The notes under the pieces: model-generated | Told to the model about the DNA's origin: nothing | The model's database searches: none | What the model saw: only the letters and a program-made list of their open reading frames with translations | Translations under genes and position numbers: made by a program | In this document: piece after piece, positions 8,195 through 16,009 of the stretch | Numbering within the stretch: position 1 is the stretch's first letter | How the letters are laid out: every line of letters begins with the position of its first letter | From: Vulgatibacter incomptus_A | GTDB lineage: Bacteria; Myxococcota; Myxococcia; Myxococcales; Vulgatibacteraceae | Assembly (NCBI GenBank): GCA_040391605.1 | Contig: JBEBXK010000057.1 | Span: forward strand, 1 to 23,633 | Direction of reading: 5' to 3' | DNA: 23,633 nt

Positions 8195-8425
8195 AACGAC
8201 CGGCCCTGGCAGGCGTCGGCCAACGCTCTTTCGAAGACGGACGAGGCGGCGAACGCGGCGGAGTTCGATCTCGACTTCGTGATGACGTCTTTCGAGGAGT
8301 GGGGGTTCTTCCCCCAGCTCGACGGGCTCTCCACCTACCATCTGGCCCGCGAGAAGGGCATGCCCGGCGTGTACTCCGGGCGGTTCATCTGGGATAGGAA
8401 GGAAGCCAGGCGGGAGCGGGAATGA
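8195..8425 (+). pseudogene. JetC-like (Wadjet SMC ATPase) C-terminal remnant
   Basis: An open stretch without an obvious start encodes ALSKTDEAANAAEFDLDFVMTS, then FEEWGFFPQLDGLSTYHLARE, and ends WDRKEARRERE at a TGA. The KTDE segment followed by a DLDFVMTS strand looks like the sequence after the Walker B motif (D-loop) of SMC-like ATPases, and the tail resembles the C-terminus of TIGR02680-type JetC proteins. The stop overlaps the ATG of the following JetD gene (ATGA), exactly the tight jetC-jetD junction expected in Wadjet operons. A full JetC exceeds 1,000 residues and would be preceded by jetA and jetB; all of that is missing, replaced by the DUF1801 region. The call rests on these motifs and the neighbour. 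Confidence 0.6.
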
Positions 8426-9124
8426 GCCTTGAGCGGATCCGATCCCTCCTCGGCGCTCCGCCTTACGCGGCGCTCTTCGCCGAGGTGCGCAAGCGGCTGG
8501 AGGAGGACGGCGAGCTGGCCAGGACCGCCACGCTGCGGGACGCGAGCGACGAGGAGCGGCAAGCGGTCGCCGATCTCTTCGGCTGGCGCGTGATCCCCGA
8601 GGGAAGGATCTCGGTCTCGCTGGAGAAGCTCGACCGCGAGCTGCGCGACGGCGAGCCCCAGCGCCTCACCTTGCGCGAGCTCGCGAACGGAGCGCTCCTG
8701 CCTCTGGCTGACGAGCCCCTCTTCGTCTGCGAAAACCCGAGCGTCGTCGCCGCCGCCGCCGATCGGCTCGGATCCCGCTGCCGCCCGCTCGTCTGCACCG
8801 AGGGCATCCCCTCCACCGCGGGCGCTCACCCTCCTGCGCGAGCTCGCCCGCCAAGGCGCCCGCCTCCACGTCCGTGCAGATTTCGATTGGGCGGGGATTC
8901 GGATCGTGAACCAGCTCCTCCACGACGCAGGCGGTATACCCTGGCGCTTCCGCGCCGCCGACTACTTGGGAGCACTCTCGGGAGATCGAGATGGGGTGGA
9001 CCTGGAGGGCGCGGCTGTGGTCGCGTCGTGGGATCGGGAGCTGGCAGCCACGATGCAGGCCCATGGTCGCGCGGTGTACGAAGAAGAGGTCCTCGCTCGG
9101 CTCCTCGAGGATCTCGAGCGCTGA
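8422..9124 (+). pseudogene. JetD-like (Wadjet, TIGR02679/DUF2399) protein, internally deleted and frameshifted
   Basis: Frame 1 begins MSLERIRSLLGAPPYAALF (DUF3323-like N-terminus), passes ISVSLEKLDREL and reaches LFVCENPSVVAAAADRLG and LVCTEGIPSTA. After one extra G in the GGG at 8820-8822 the text continues in the next frame: ALTLLRELARQGARL, ADFDWAGIRIVNQLLHDAG, PWRFRAADYL and EEEVLARLLEDLER. CEN with its Glu (about residue 104) and DFDW with its DxD (about 153-155) are the Toprim-type metal ligands of JetD, the nuclease of the Wadjet plasmid-defence system. The joined protein would be 233 residues against roughly 400 for the family; the part between the N-terminal domain and the Toprim domain is missing, so the gene would be damaged even if the extra G were a sequencing error. 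JetA, JetB and most of JetC are absent. Confidence 0.78.
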
Positions 9125-9330
9125 TCGGCGGTCGGGCACTCGGCGAGATGGTGCTCGTCGAGATCCGAATGGCTTGCCGGCCAAGCACCCGCGAGGCGGA
9201 GAGAGCCCCAGTTGGAAGTGTCGGTCTACGCGCGCCGTCCGGAGGACCTCTGGAGAAATATCGCCAGAAAGCTTGGTCCCGCGGATGTGGACTACGCGAT
9301 CACGGGCGTTGCAGCTACCGCGCGGATTTC
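9125..9330 (+). pseudogene. AbiEi-like antitoxin C-terminal fragment (tentative)
   Basis: Directly after the JetD stop, the same frame encodes LEVSVYARRPEDLWRNIARK followed by LGPADVDYAITGVAATA. The pattern (VYxxxPEDLWxxLxxxLGPxDYAITGxAA) resembles the C-terminal domain of AbiEi-type antitoxins of type IV toxin-antitoxin systems. It has no start, stops being meaningful around 9330, and its end runs into a minus-strand nucleotidyltransferase fragment read through the same bases. Evidence is limited to one short motif. Confidence 0.35.
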
Positions 9331-9836
9331 GTTGGCCAAAGCCGCCTGGCCTCCCGGCCAGGACTCGGCGAGCCAGACGATGTCGTAGGCGCCCTTGTTC
9401 TTGTTTCGGCGGCGCAGCGCATCGGCTTTGGCGGCGAGGTATGCTGCAGGCCCCGCGACCTTTACCGGCTGGCGGGTTGACCCGCCGCCGCCGGGCAACC
9501 GGACATCCAACTCAACGTCCCGAGTATCGGAGTCGATGAGCTTTCCCGCCGCGAGGACCATCGCGGACAGCTTCCCACCCACAACGCCGCCCGGCCCGTG
9601 GAGCTGCCCGGGGACCCGGTTCGGCCCGCCGGACAAAAGAACTCGACCACCAGTGGGAGCTCCACGCCGCCAATCCAGCGCCAGCTGAAGGAGTGTCTAT
9701 CCTCCTGCACCATCTTGAACCCGGCGTCCTTCAGGCGCCCGTGCGAAACGAGGCGGAGTTCGTCGATGCTCTGCAGTTGATCGAGAACGAATTCCGCCCA
9801 TCCTCCTACAGCGCTTCGCTGGTCGGGGGTGTCCAC
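9292..9836 (-). pseudogene. AbiEii-like nucleotidyltransferase remnant, frameshifted
   Basis: The minus strand first encodes FVLDQLQSIDELRLVSHGRL, KDAGF and then RWIGGVELPLVVEFFCPAG in one frame (from 9836). It shifts near 9640 to a second frame encoding GGKLSAMVLAAGKLIDSDTR, then VKVAGPAAYLAAKADALRRR and KGAYDIVWLAESWPGG, ending at 9292. The last portion (VAGPAAxLxxKADAL followed by KxAYDxVWL) is typical of uncharacterised nucleotidyltransferase-fold proteins related to the AbiEii toxin. The N-terminal GS..DxD catalytic motif of such enzymes is not visible, so this is a remnant with both a missing N-terminus and a frameshift. Its 3' end meets the plus-strand antitoxin-like fragment. Confidence 0.5.
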
Positions 9837-9872
9837 TAGATCGGGGCAGGTTCAAAGTGCCGATCCCCTGCC

Positions 9873-10337
9873 TCAGTACTCGCCCTTGATCACGAAGAAC
9901 GAGCCGCGGATCGTGCCCGCGAGCTTCGACTTCTGCCTCGCGAATTTGAAGCGCGACGCCAGCTCCTGTGGGACCTCCATCCCGTCGGAGAGCTTGAAGC
10001 CGACAGCACGCTTTTTCGGGTCATCGAGCGTGTAGAGCACGTTGATCGCGAGACCGCTCTCGTAGAACACGTGGGTCCAGCGGATGTTGTCGACGTGGAG
10101 CTCCGTCGCCTCGAGCGGGCGCGACTCGATCACGATGTCGCGCTCCTCCTTCAGGATCCGGTGCACGTAGTCGATGAGCTTCTTCGCCTTCGTCGCCGGC
10201 TCGACGACGAAGGCCTGGTCGTACTTATTCCTGAAGTAGCGGGCCTCGTTGGCGCGCAGGCCCGCGAGTGCGGCCGCCACCGGCGACGATTCGAGTCCGA
10301 CCGTCGACACGTTCTTGAAGTCCACTTCGTAGGCCAT
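9873..10337 (-). CDS. Conserved-looking hypothetical protein, 154 residues
   Basis: The protein starts MAYEVDFKNVSTVGLESSPV, has a middle section rich in charged residues (AKKLIDYVHRILKEERDIVI, then RWTHVFYESGLAINVLYTLD) and ends with a basic stretch and FFVIKGEY. There is no signal peptide or membrane segment, so it should be cytoplasmic. I do not recognise the family. The ATG at 10337 is chosen because GAGGTAG lies upstream and the residues before it in the open frame are low-complexity. Codon third positions are strongly G/C and the reading is uninterrupted, so it is very probably a real gene. It stands alone between the defence-gene graveyard and an outer-membrane-like fragment on the other strand. 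Confidence 0.7.
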   Translation of the reverse strand: MAYEVDFKNVSTVGLESSPVAAALAGLRANEARYFRNKYDQAFVVEPATKAKKLIDYVHRILKEERDIVIESRPLEATELHVDNIRWTHVFYESGLAINVLYTLDDPKKRAVGFKLSDGMEVPQELASRFKFARQKSKLAGTIRGSFFVIKGEY

Positions 10338-10416
10338 GCCGCATTCTACCTCGGACTCCTGCCGCCTCAATTGGGATTCGAACGCGCCCCCAGTGGGCCT
10401 ATGAGCACGGGCAAGC

Positions 10417-10647
10417 TTGACGAGGAACGCCCGCGATCGAGGCATCGGTCTGGTAGCTGCGCGGGTACCGTTCGACGACCCGGGCGCCAGGATGGTGCTC
10501 GGTCCGACCGTGTCCGGAGGCTACCTCTTCACGTCTTTGGGAGGCCTGCACCAGCGCGTGATGGGCGGCGCCTTCATCCCGGTCTACGGCGACCTATCCC
10601 GGCCCGTGGCGAACGTACAGCTCGGCCTCGGCGGCCTGCTCCAATAG
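10417..10647 (+). pseudogene. Possible outer-membrane beta-barrel C-terminal fragment
   Basis: The frame encodes ARVPFDDPGARMVLGPTVSG followed by GYLFTSLGGLHQRVMGGAFI and a run of alternating hydrophobic and small residues ending GLGGLLQ. The amphipathic strand pattern looks like the last strands of a beta-barrel or outer-membrane protein. There is no signal peptide and no credible start, so it would be a 3' fragment. No family is recognised. Confidence 0.3.
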
Positions 10648-10875
10648 CGCCGAATCGAGCGAGGAGACCGAGCCAGCCGGCTTGGTGCACGTTGGACCCG
10701 CCGGGGTGTTTGCCGACTTCAGTTGAAGGGCCGGTTGGTCGTAATCGCGGTCGAGCGCCGTACCCGATCGCCGGGCCGCGCCCGCGATCTCCGCCGAAGA
10801 TCTGCGACGCCCTCACCTACATTCCGACGGCAACCGCCTCGTGTGATACCCAGGTGGCATCCTGGAGGTCTCTTC

Positions 10876-12183
10876 GTGAACGACACCATGGTCGCGACCC
10901 GCGATCAGCTCAATCGACGCATGCTGCTGCTCGCCAGCGGCGCAGGGATCCTGCTCGACAGCACGCTGGATCTGGACCAGCCCGAGACAATCGCCATCGT
11001 CTCGGTGGTCCTCCACCTGGCCTGGGCGTCCCAACCCTTCTTCCTCGCCGCGATCGCCCACCGCCTCAGCCCCCGGGGGCTGGAGTGGGGATACGCGGCG
11101 GTGGCACTTGGCACCACGATCTGCTGGTCCCTACTGTCGTTCTTCATGGGCGGCAGCTCGGGCCAGTACTTCTGGGCGATGATGTCCGCCCCGTTGGTCT
11201 TCGGCGTGATCGCGCCTGGTAACCTCGTCGCCACGGTGACCGCCTCCGTCTTTACGGTGCTCTCCAACCTCCTCGTCATGTTCTTCGAGACACCCGCGAG
11301 CCGCGCCTCGGACCGGGTGAACTGGGTGGTGGCCGCGTCGATGATGGGGTGCGTGGCGGTCCTCGGGACACTGACCACCCGCCGTCTCCGCGAGTCCCAG
11401 GCCGAAGCGGAGAGGTTCCGGGCCAAGGCCCTAGAGGACCTCGCCACCAGCGAGCAGCGCCGCCTGCAGGCGGAGAAGCTGGTCCTGGTCGGGAAGGTCG
11501 CCGCCGGCGTCGCCCACGAGATCAACAACCCGCTCGCCTTCATTCGCTCGAACCTGGATCACGTCACCGAGCTTCACCGCTGTCCGTCCCGCGACGAGCT
11601 CCTTCCCCTCCTCAACGACTGCCAGCTCGGCATCGATCGAATCGCCCAGATCGTCACGTCGTTGAATTCGTTCGCGCGACGAGACCTGAACGACCTGGAA
11701 CCTTGCGACCTCGCCAACCTCGTGGCGGAAGCCGCCAGACTCTCCGCCCCGAGCGTCCACGGCGCCGCTCGGCTCCAGATCGACGTCGCCGCCGATCTCC
11801 CTCGGGTCCAGGCAAACCCGCTGCGACTCGTTCAGGTCCTGATCGGCCTGCTCAACAACGCCAGCGAAGCGATCGGTGAGGGCGGGCAGGGCCGGGGCAA
11901 CATCGCGATCGAGGGGCGGATGGCGGGGCAGACCGTCGTGCTCACCGTGAGCGATGACGGTCCCGGCGTGGCCCCGCATCATCGCGACCTCATCTTCGAT
12001 CCCTTCTTCACCACCAAGACCGCCGGGAGAGGGCCCGGCATGGGCCTCTCCATCGCGCGCGAATACCTCCAGCTGATGGACGGCTCCATCGTCCTCGACG
12101 AGCGACAGGGAGAGGGCGCCTGCTTTCGGATCACCCTCCAGGTGTCGCCTCCCGCTGTGAACGCCGAGCCGCAGGCTGCCTGA
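10876..12183 (+). CDS. Membrane sensor histidine kinase (HisKA/HATPase_c), orphan
   Basis: This 435-residue protein has an N-terminal membrane part (five to six hydrophobic segments between about 15 and 168), a coiled linker (RESQAEAERFRAKALEDLAT), a dimerisation domain with the phosphoacceptor His214 in GKVAAGVAHEINNPLAFIRS, and a catalytic ATPase domain with N-box LLNNASEAI (325-333), G1 DDGPGV (360-365), F-box DPFFTTK (375-381) and G2 GPGMGLS (386-392). It belongs to the NtrB-like HPK4 type common in Myxococcota. No PAS domain or periplasmic sensor loop is evident, so it probably senses within the membrane. The GTG at 10876 has GGAGGT 7 bases upstream. No response regulator is next to it, so its partner is elsewhere. 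Confidence 0.95.
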   Translation: MNDTMVATRDQLNRRMLLLASGAGILLDSTLDLDQPETIAIVSVVLHLAWASQPFFLAAIAHRLSPRGLEWGYAAVALGTTICWSLLSFFMGGSSGQYFWAMMSAPLVFGVIAPGNLVATVTASVFTVLSNLLVMFFETPASRASDRVNWVVAASMMGCVAVLGTLTTRRLRESQAEAERFRAKALEDLATSEQRRLQAEKLVLVGKVAAGVAHEINNPLAFIRSNLDHVTELHRCPSRDELLPLLNDCQLGIDRIAQIVTSLNSFARRDLNDLEPCDLANLVAEAARLSAPSVHGAARLQIDVAADLPRVQANPLRLVQVLIGLLNNASEAIGEGGQGRGNIAIEGRMAGQTVVLTVSDDGPGVAPHHRDLIFDPFFTTKTAGRGPGMGLSIAREYLQLMDGSIVLDERQGEGACFRITLQVSPPAVNAEPQAA

Positions 12184-12202
12184 ACGCTCCACTTTGCGTT
12201 CA
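12181..12202 (+). terminator. Possible hairpin after histidine kinase stop
   Basis: TGAACGC and GCGTTCA form a perfect 7-bp inverted repeat around an 8-base loop, and the first three bases are the stop codon of the kinase gene. There is no T-run, so it would be a weak or Rho-assisted terminator or an RNA-stabilising hairpin. Confidence 0.35.
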
Positions 12203-12217
12203 TGCAGACTCCAAGGC

Positions 12218-12640
12218 GTTCCGCCAGTGCCTGTCGTCTCCTTCACCCGCTTGCACATGACCCCCGCCCTTCGGGCGGCGAAGGCAAGGGGCGCACCAAA
12301 GAGATTGCCGATGTTCCCTGAGATCACCGAGTACGACGTGGTCTGGGCAGACGGTCTCGAGACAGCAGGCGGATATTCTCCTCTGATGCACCAGGCTTCC
12401 GCAGCTCCCTTGACCATCTCGCCCCGCTTCGGTTGGGGGCCGGAGGGCGAAATCTTCATGAGGGGACGTCTGGCCACACAGGTCGCCAAGGACCCGCGGA
12501 TCCATCTCGTAGGCTACGGGCCTTCGGCCTCAACGATCGGCGCGAATCGCGCGGAGGTTGCCCCCGCGCGGGAGCTTCTGGCCTTTCTCCAGCCGCAAGC
12601 GCTACCACAGCCCAAGGGCTCTCCGCCCGGGCGAGAATGA
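12218..12640 (+). pseudogene. Flavin-containing monooxygenase (CzcO-like), internally deleted remnant
   Basis: The frame encodes TRLHMTPALRAAKARGAPKR, then LPMFPEITEYDVVWADG, and later QVAKDPRIHLVGYGPSASTI, GANRAEVAPARELLAFL. The end matches the conserved C-terminus of NAD(P)/FAD-dependent monooxygenase-like proteins (HxVGYGPSASTIGANRAGRxAARELL), and the PMFxxITxxxVxWADG portion matches their middle. The part between them, which should contain ATGFRxxLDHLxPL, is replaced by unrelated residues, and the N-terminal GxGxxG dinucleotide-binding half is absent. A single frame survives, but the protein cannot bind FAD. A UUCG-capped hairpin at about 12264-12278 lies inside it. Confidence 0.6.
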
Positions 12641-12788
12641 GTCCGGCACCCGATCGCGGCGGGACTGCAGCGCCGCCGACGCCGCTAAGCCTCCTCACCA
12701 GCAAGAATCCGGGTCTCGTCGAATCCTCAGTAGAATAAGCAGGTCCACCTCACGTCGAAAGATGGATTCCTTACGACGCGAGGTGGAC

Positions 12789-14273
12789 ATGCGGGCATGG
12801 GCGATCACGCTACTGCTGATGGTCGGGTCAGGATGTACGACGGCTTTCGATAAGGCGATGCGACGCGCGGAAGAGGCCAGCGCAGCGGGGGATCGGATCG
12901 GCGTCGCGCTCGCCTATGAGGAGGCGTGCGCGCTCCGAGCCGAGGGCTCCGATGTCTGCGAGAGGGCGACGGTCGCGACCCGCCTCGCCGTCGACGAGGC
13001 GATCGCGCAGGCCGCTTGTGAAGCGCCTGACGTCGCCCTCTGCCTCGAGCGATTGCGGGCGGCGAGGAACCTCGCGCCGGAGGATCCCACCCTCCTGGAG
13101 GTGATCGACGCTGCGGCCGATCGTCATGCCGAGCGCTGCGGACACGTCGACCGGCTGGAGCAGCTCGTCCCCGTGCTCGGCTGCCTGGAGCGAATCGAGC
13201 GCCAAGTGAACCGTCACACCTACGCCGCAAGGATCGACCGTGAGGCGCGCCATGCAGCCGCGCTCGTCGGCAACCTCCCCTCCGGCACCGCAGGTGGCGC
13301 GTTGATCAAGGCCTCTATCGCAGCATGCCTGGGCGACTCCGAAGCGACGATGCTCCTGCGGGAGAGACTCGATGCGTTTCGGGCAGAGGTCTCCATCTCT
13401 GTGTGGCCACGGCTATCGGTGTCGGGGGCGCGGATCAAACCAAGAGATCTCTGCGCCAGCCTCCCTGCCGCGGCGCGCTGCGAGCCGAACGCGGTCCTCT
13501 TTCTCGACGTGCGCGCCCTGATCGGCGATCTGCGCCACGTCGTGGAGACAGAGGAGCGCTCGATCCGCTACGCCGCCGGAGAGACCTACGTGCCCAACCC
13601 CTCTTTCGCCGCAGCGGAGGCGCGCCGGCAGGAAGCGCAGCGGACGGTGCAGAGTCTGGAGCCCCGAGTGATCGTGGCCCGGACCCGATGCGACGCCGCG
13701 AGCGTCGACGCGATCGGCAGTGACATGAACAGCCCGGCCCGCAGGTTCGCCGAGCGCGCCTGTGAGGAGTCCCGCGGACTCGAGTCCCTCCTCAGCGAGC
13801 GCCAATTCGAACTCCGCAGGGCGGAGTCCGAGGTCTCCATGACGCCGGCGGCGCGCTCCGAGACCTACTACGCCGACCACCGGTACATCGTCGAGCATCA
13901 CTCGTGGTCCCTCGAATACAAGGCGAGCGTCGCCGGTCAGGCGTGGTCGGAGACGCTGCGTGAGGATGACTCCTCGCACCCCGCCTTCGCACCGGCGGGG
14001 CTCGTCGGCGACCCACTCTCCATGCCCGCGCCTAGCACCTTCACCCGCCTTGTCGCCCACCGCCTGGGAGACGCGTTCCGGGTCGCGGTACAACGAGAGC
14101 TCACCGCCCTCTCGGAAGTGCGACGCCGAGACTGCGAAGGATCACCACGATGGACCGATGAGTGGATGGCGTGCTGGGCGGAGGCGACCTTCCTCGGCGG
14201 TCGTGGGCCCGACGCCGACCTCTTCCTTCGCCAACTCGAAGACATCGACCCAATCCGTTGCCGATCGACGTGA
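12789..14273 (+). CDS. Cysteine-rich lipoprotein of unknown function
   Basis: This 494-residue protein has a lipoprotein signal (RAWAITLLLMVGSGC, lipobox GSGC at about residues 13-16). The mature part is helical and charged, with about 18 cysteines scattered, often as pairs 8-12 residues apart (CALRAEGSDVC, CEAPDVALC, CASLPAAARC). This suggests disulfides and a periplasmic or outer-membrane location. A central region (VPNPSFAAAEARRQEAQRTV) may form a coiled coil. I do not recognise a family. The start at 12789 is preferred because GAGG lies 6 bases upstream and the signal begins there; an ATG at 12762 would add nine residues. It stands alone. Similar Cys-spaced lipoproteins are frequent in Myxococcota, which is an impression rather than a search result. 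Confidence 0.8.
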   Translation: MRAWAITLLLMVGSGCTTAFDKAMRRAEEASAAGDRIGVALAYEEACALRAEGSDVCERATVATRLAVDEAIAQAACEAPDVALCLERLRAARNLAPEDPTLLEVIDAAADRHAERCGHVDRLEQLVPVLGCLERIERQVNRHTYAARIDREARHAAALVGNLPSGTAGGALIKASIAACLGDSEATMLLRERLDAFRAEVSISVWPRLSVSGARIKPRDLCASLPAAARCEPNAVLFLDVRALIGDLRHVVETEERSIRYAAGETYVPNPSFAAAEARRQEAQRTVQSLEPRVIVARTRCDAASVDAIGSDMNSPARRFAERACEESRGLESLLSERQFELRRAESEVSMTPAARSETYYADHRYIVEHHSWSLEYKASVAGQAWSETLREDDSSHPAFAPAGLVGDPLSMPAPSTFTRLVAHRLGDAFRVAVQRELTALSEVRRRDCEGSPRWTDEWMACWAEATFLGGRGPDADLFLRQLEDIDPIRCRST

Positions 14274-14354
14274 CACCCACACCAGGAAGGCGATGCGCAC
14301 GGCAGATCGTGAACCATGCAAAAGTCCCTCGATCTTCTGGTCGTTGCCATGGGA

Positions 14355-14702
14355 TCAGTAACTTTTGCCATCGAACCTTTCGATTGGAAGGGCCTCGACG
14401 TCGAGCCCCTCGATGCACCGGAGGTTGATGACGACCTGCTCGACTTCGCCGGCCGCATAACGGCCAAATGATCGTACACCGCAGGTGGTGCAGAAGAAGT
14501 GATGCATAGCCTTCGCTCCGAACTGATAGTCGGCCTGCGCATCGGCCCCCGCGAGCACGACGAACTGGCTCTCCGGGACCGAGGTCATCACCCACCCCAC
14601 GCGAGAGCAGATCGAGCAGTTGCATACGCCGCCCCGCTCGATGTCTGCGGTCACCTCGAACCGAACCTTTCCGCAATGGCAAGAACCCGAATACTTCCTC
14701 AT
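14355..14702 (-). CDS. GFA/CENP-V family zinc protein
   Basis: This 115-residue protein has all the zinc-binding cysteines of the glutathione-dependent formaldehyde-activating (GFA) family in order: CHC (8, 10), CNCSIC (27, 29, 32) and CTTCG (71, 74), with the typical start GSCHCGKVRFEV. Despite the family name, most bacterial members are uncharacterised and few act on formaldehyde. The ATG at 14702 has AAAGGAG 8 bases upstream. It is divergently transcribed from an AraC-family regulator gene, with 71 bases between the two starts, so the regulator may control it. Confidence 0.93.
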   Translation of the reverse strand: MRKYSGSCHCGKVRFEVTADIERGGVCNCSICSRVGWVMTSVPESQFVVLAGADAQADYQFGAKAMHHFFCTTCGVRSFGRYAAGEVEQVVINLRCIEGLDVEALPIERFDGKSY

Positions 14703-14773
14703 GGTGTCGCTCCTTTCATCGAAGGTCGCGTTCCTACCTCGCTCTTGGGGCCGCCGTATTGTAGAAGTGCGCC
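14703..14773. promoter_or_regulatory. Divergent promoter region between GFA-family and AraC-family genes
   Basis: The 71 bases between the two start codons must hold both promoters and leaders. The only clear sequence signal is the AAAGGAG ribosome binding site of the minus-strand gene. No convincing -35/-10 pair or palindromic operator was found by eye. Confidence 0.45.
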
Positions 14774-15577
14774 ATGGGCCGGAGCGGCACGCGCGGAATC
14801 CTGAACCCTCACGTCGGTCTCACGCAGTTCACACTTGAGCGGGAGTTGCCTCCAGAGGACCTCGCGCCATTCGTCGAGGGTTTCTGGACGGTCGCCTGGG
14901 TGGTCGATCGGATCCCGTTCGAACAGGAGGTTTTGCCGTATCCCTGCGTGAACCTCTCGTACGGGATGCAAGGCTTCGAAGTGCACGGGCCCGGGACTCG
15001 CCGCTTCGTCGCGCGACTTTCCGGACGAGGCCGCGTTTTCGGCACAAAGTTCACGCCGGTCGGGTTCGCGGCGTTCTCCCACATCCCGATGCGCGCGCTC
15101 GTGGATGCTGTCCTCACCGTGGAAACGGCGACGGGCCGGGTGCCCCCGCTGATCGCCGGATTCGATCCGATCGTCGTCCGCGGCGCCGTTGAAACGTTCC
15201 TCCGCAGTTTTGATCCGAAGGTCGACGAGGATGCCAAGCTCGCCGAGCGCCTCGTCATCGCTGCGCAGGAGGACCGAACGATCTGCCGCGCTGAGGATCT
15301 CGCATCCCTGGCCGGGCTCTCCGTGCGTTCGCTGCATCGCCTGTTCTCACGTTACGTTGGCGTCGGACCCAAGTGGGTGGTGCGTCGATCGCGCGTGCAA
15401 GAAGCGGCGGATCGCGTCGCGCGCGAAGAACGAGTCGATTGGGCCCAGACCGCGCAGGATCTCGGCTACTACGACCAGGCACACCTCATTCGAGATTTCC
15501 GCGCCCAAGTGGGATTCACGCCGGCGGCATACGCGCGGCGATGCGCTGCCCGTTCCGCTCGTGCCAAACGACAGTAG
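14774..15577 (+). CDS. AraC-family transcriptional regulator
   Basis: This is a 267-residue protein. The N-terminal ~150 residues resemble the DUF6597-type sensing domain of AraC regulators (ELPPEDLAPFVEGFWTVAW, PYPCVNLSYGMQGFEVHGPG, VFGTKFTPVGFAAF). The C-terminal ~95 residues carry two helix-turn-helix motifs: EDLASLAGLSVRSLHRLFSR and then WAQTAQDLGYYDQAHLIRDF, followed by the hallmark VGFTPAAYARR. It should bind DNA as a regulator, with an unknown ligand. It is divergent from the GFA-family gene, the simplest candidate target. The start ATG at 14774 has only a weak GAAG upstream; the N-terminal alignment to the family is consistent with it. Confidence 0.92.
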   Translation: MGRSGTRGILNPHVGLTQFTLERELPPEDLAPFVEGFWTVAWVVDRIPFEQEVLPYPCVNLSYGMQGFEVHGPGTRRFVARLSGRGRVFGTKFTPVGFAAFSHIPMRALVDAVLTVETATGRVPPLIAGFDPIVVRGAVETFLRSFDPKVDEDAKLAERLVIAAQEDRTICRAEDLASLAGLSVRSLHRLFSRYVGVGPKWVVRRSRVQEAADRVAREERVDWAQTAQDLGYYDQAHLIRDFRAQVGFTPAAYARRCAARSARAKRQ

Positions 15578-15620
15578 GAACTGACCCATCGACGTCAGAG
15601 GACCTGGCTCTTCCTCGACA

Positions 15621-15956
15621 GTGGGGGCTCGATCCGGTGCAGCTCTGGTGCTCCTCGGCCTGGATGCGCTCCTCACCATGCGCGTCGAGCCTCGGACGGC
15701 CTTCGAGCCGCGGGACGAGCTCCCAGAGCCGTACTGGGTCCAGATGGTGCAGCCGGTGTACACCTCCGTTCGAATCGACGAGTCGATGGAGATCTCTGCC
15801 GACGCGACGGAGGCCCTGCGCCTCGAGGAGCACCTCGCCACCTTCTTCGCGGCGATCACCTCGTCCTTGCCCTCCGATCACGACCCGGCCCCGACCCTCG
15901 TCGAACGTCACGAGCGCCCTCTTCACGTCGAGGAGGCAGGGAAGTGTTGTGATTTC
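15621..15956 (+). other. Unrecognised coding remnant, about 110 codons
   Basis: The frame encodes PYWVQMVQPVYTSVRIDESM, then EISADATEALRLEEHLATFF and SDHDPAPTLVERHERPL, with strongly G/C-biased third codon positions, so it looks like a real coding segment. It lacks a convincing ribosome binding site and runs in frame, without a stop, into the recombinase remnant at about 16010, which argues that two broken genes were joined. No family is recognised, and the opposite strand shows nothing better. Confidence 0.35.
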
Positions 15957-16009
15957 ATTGGACTAACGGCGGCCAACTCCTTGAACTTCGTTTCCCGCAT
16001 GCCGCCTCC

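Noticed and set aside
8422..9124. Programmed ribosomal frameshift in JetD
   Set aside because: No slippery heptamer or clear downstream structure was seen. The extra G in a GGG run in a gene that also lacks its middle fits decay or sequencing error better.
9395..9688. Plus-strand frames over the nucleotidyltransferase remnant
   Set aside because: They are antisense to the minus-strand protein-like text and carry no motif.
10071..11222. 383-codon plus-strand frame
   Set aside because: It is the antisense of the 154-residue hypothetical and an out-of-frame reading of the kinase. There are no motifs, and its Arg/Pro richness is typical of shadow frames in high-GC DNA.
12264..12278. UUCG-capped GC hairpin as a transcription terminator
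   Set aside because: It lies inside the flavin-monooxygenase remnant's reading frame, has no T-run and is the kind of hairpin expected by chance in GC-rich coding DNA.
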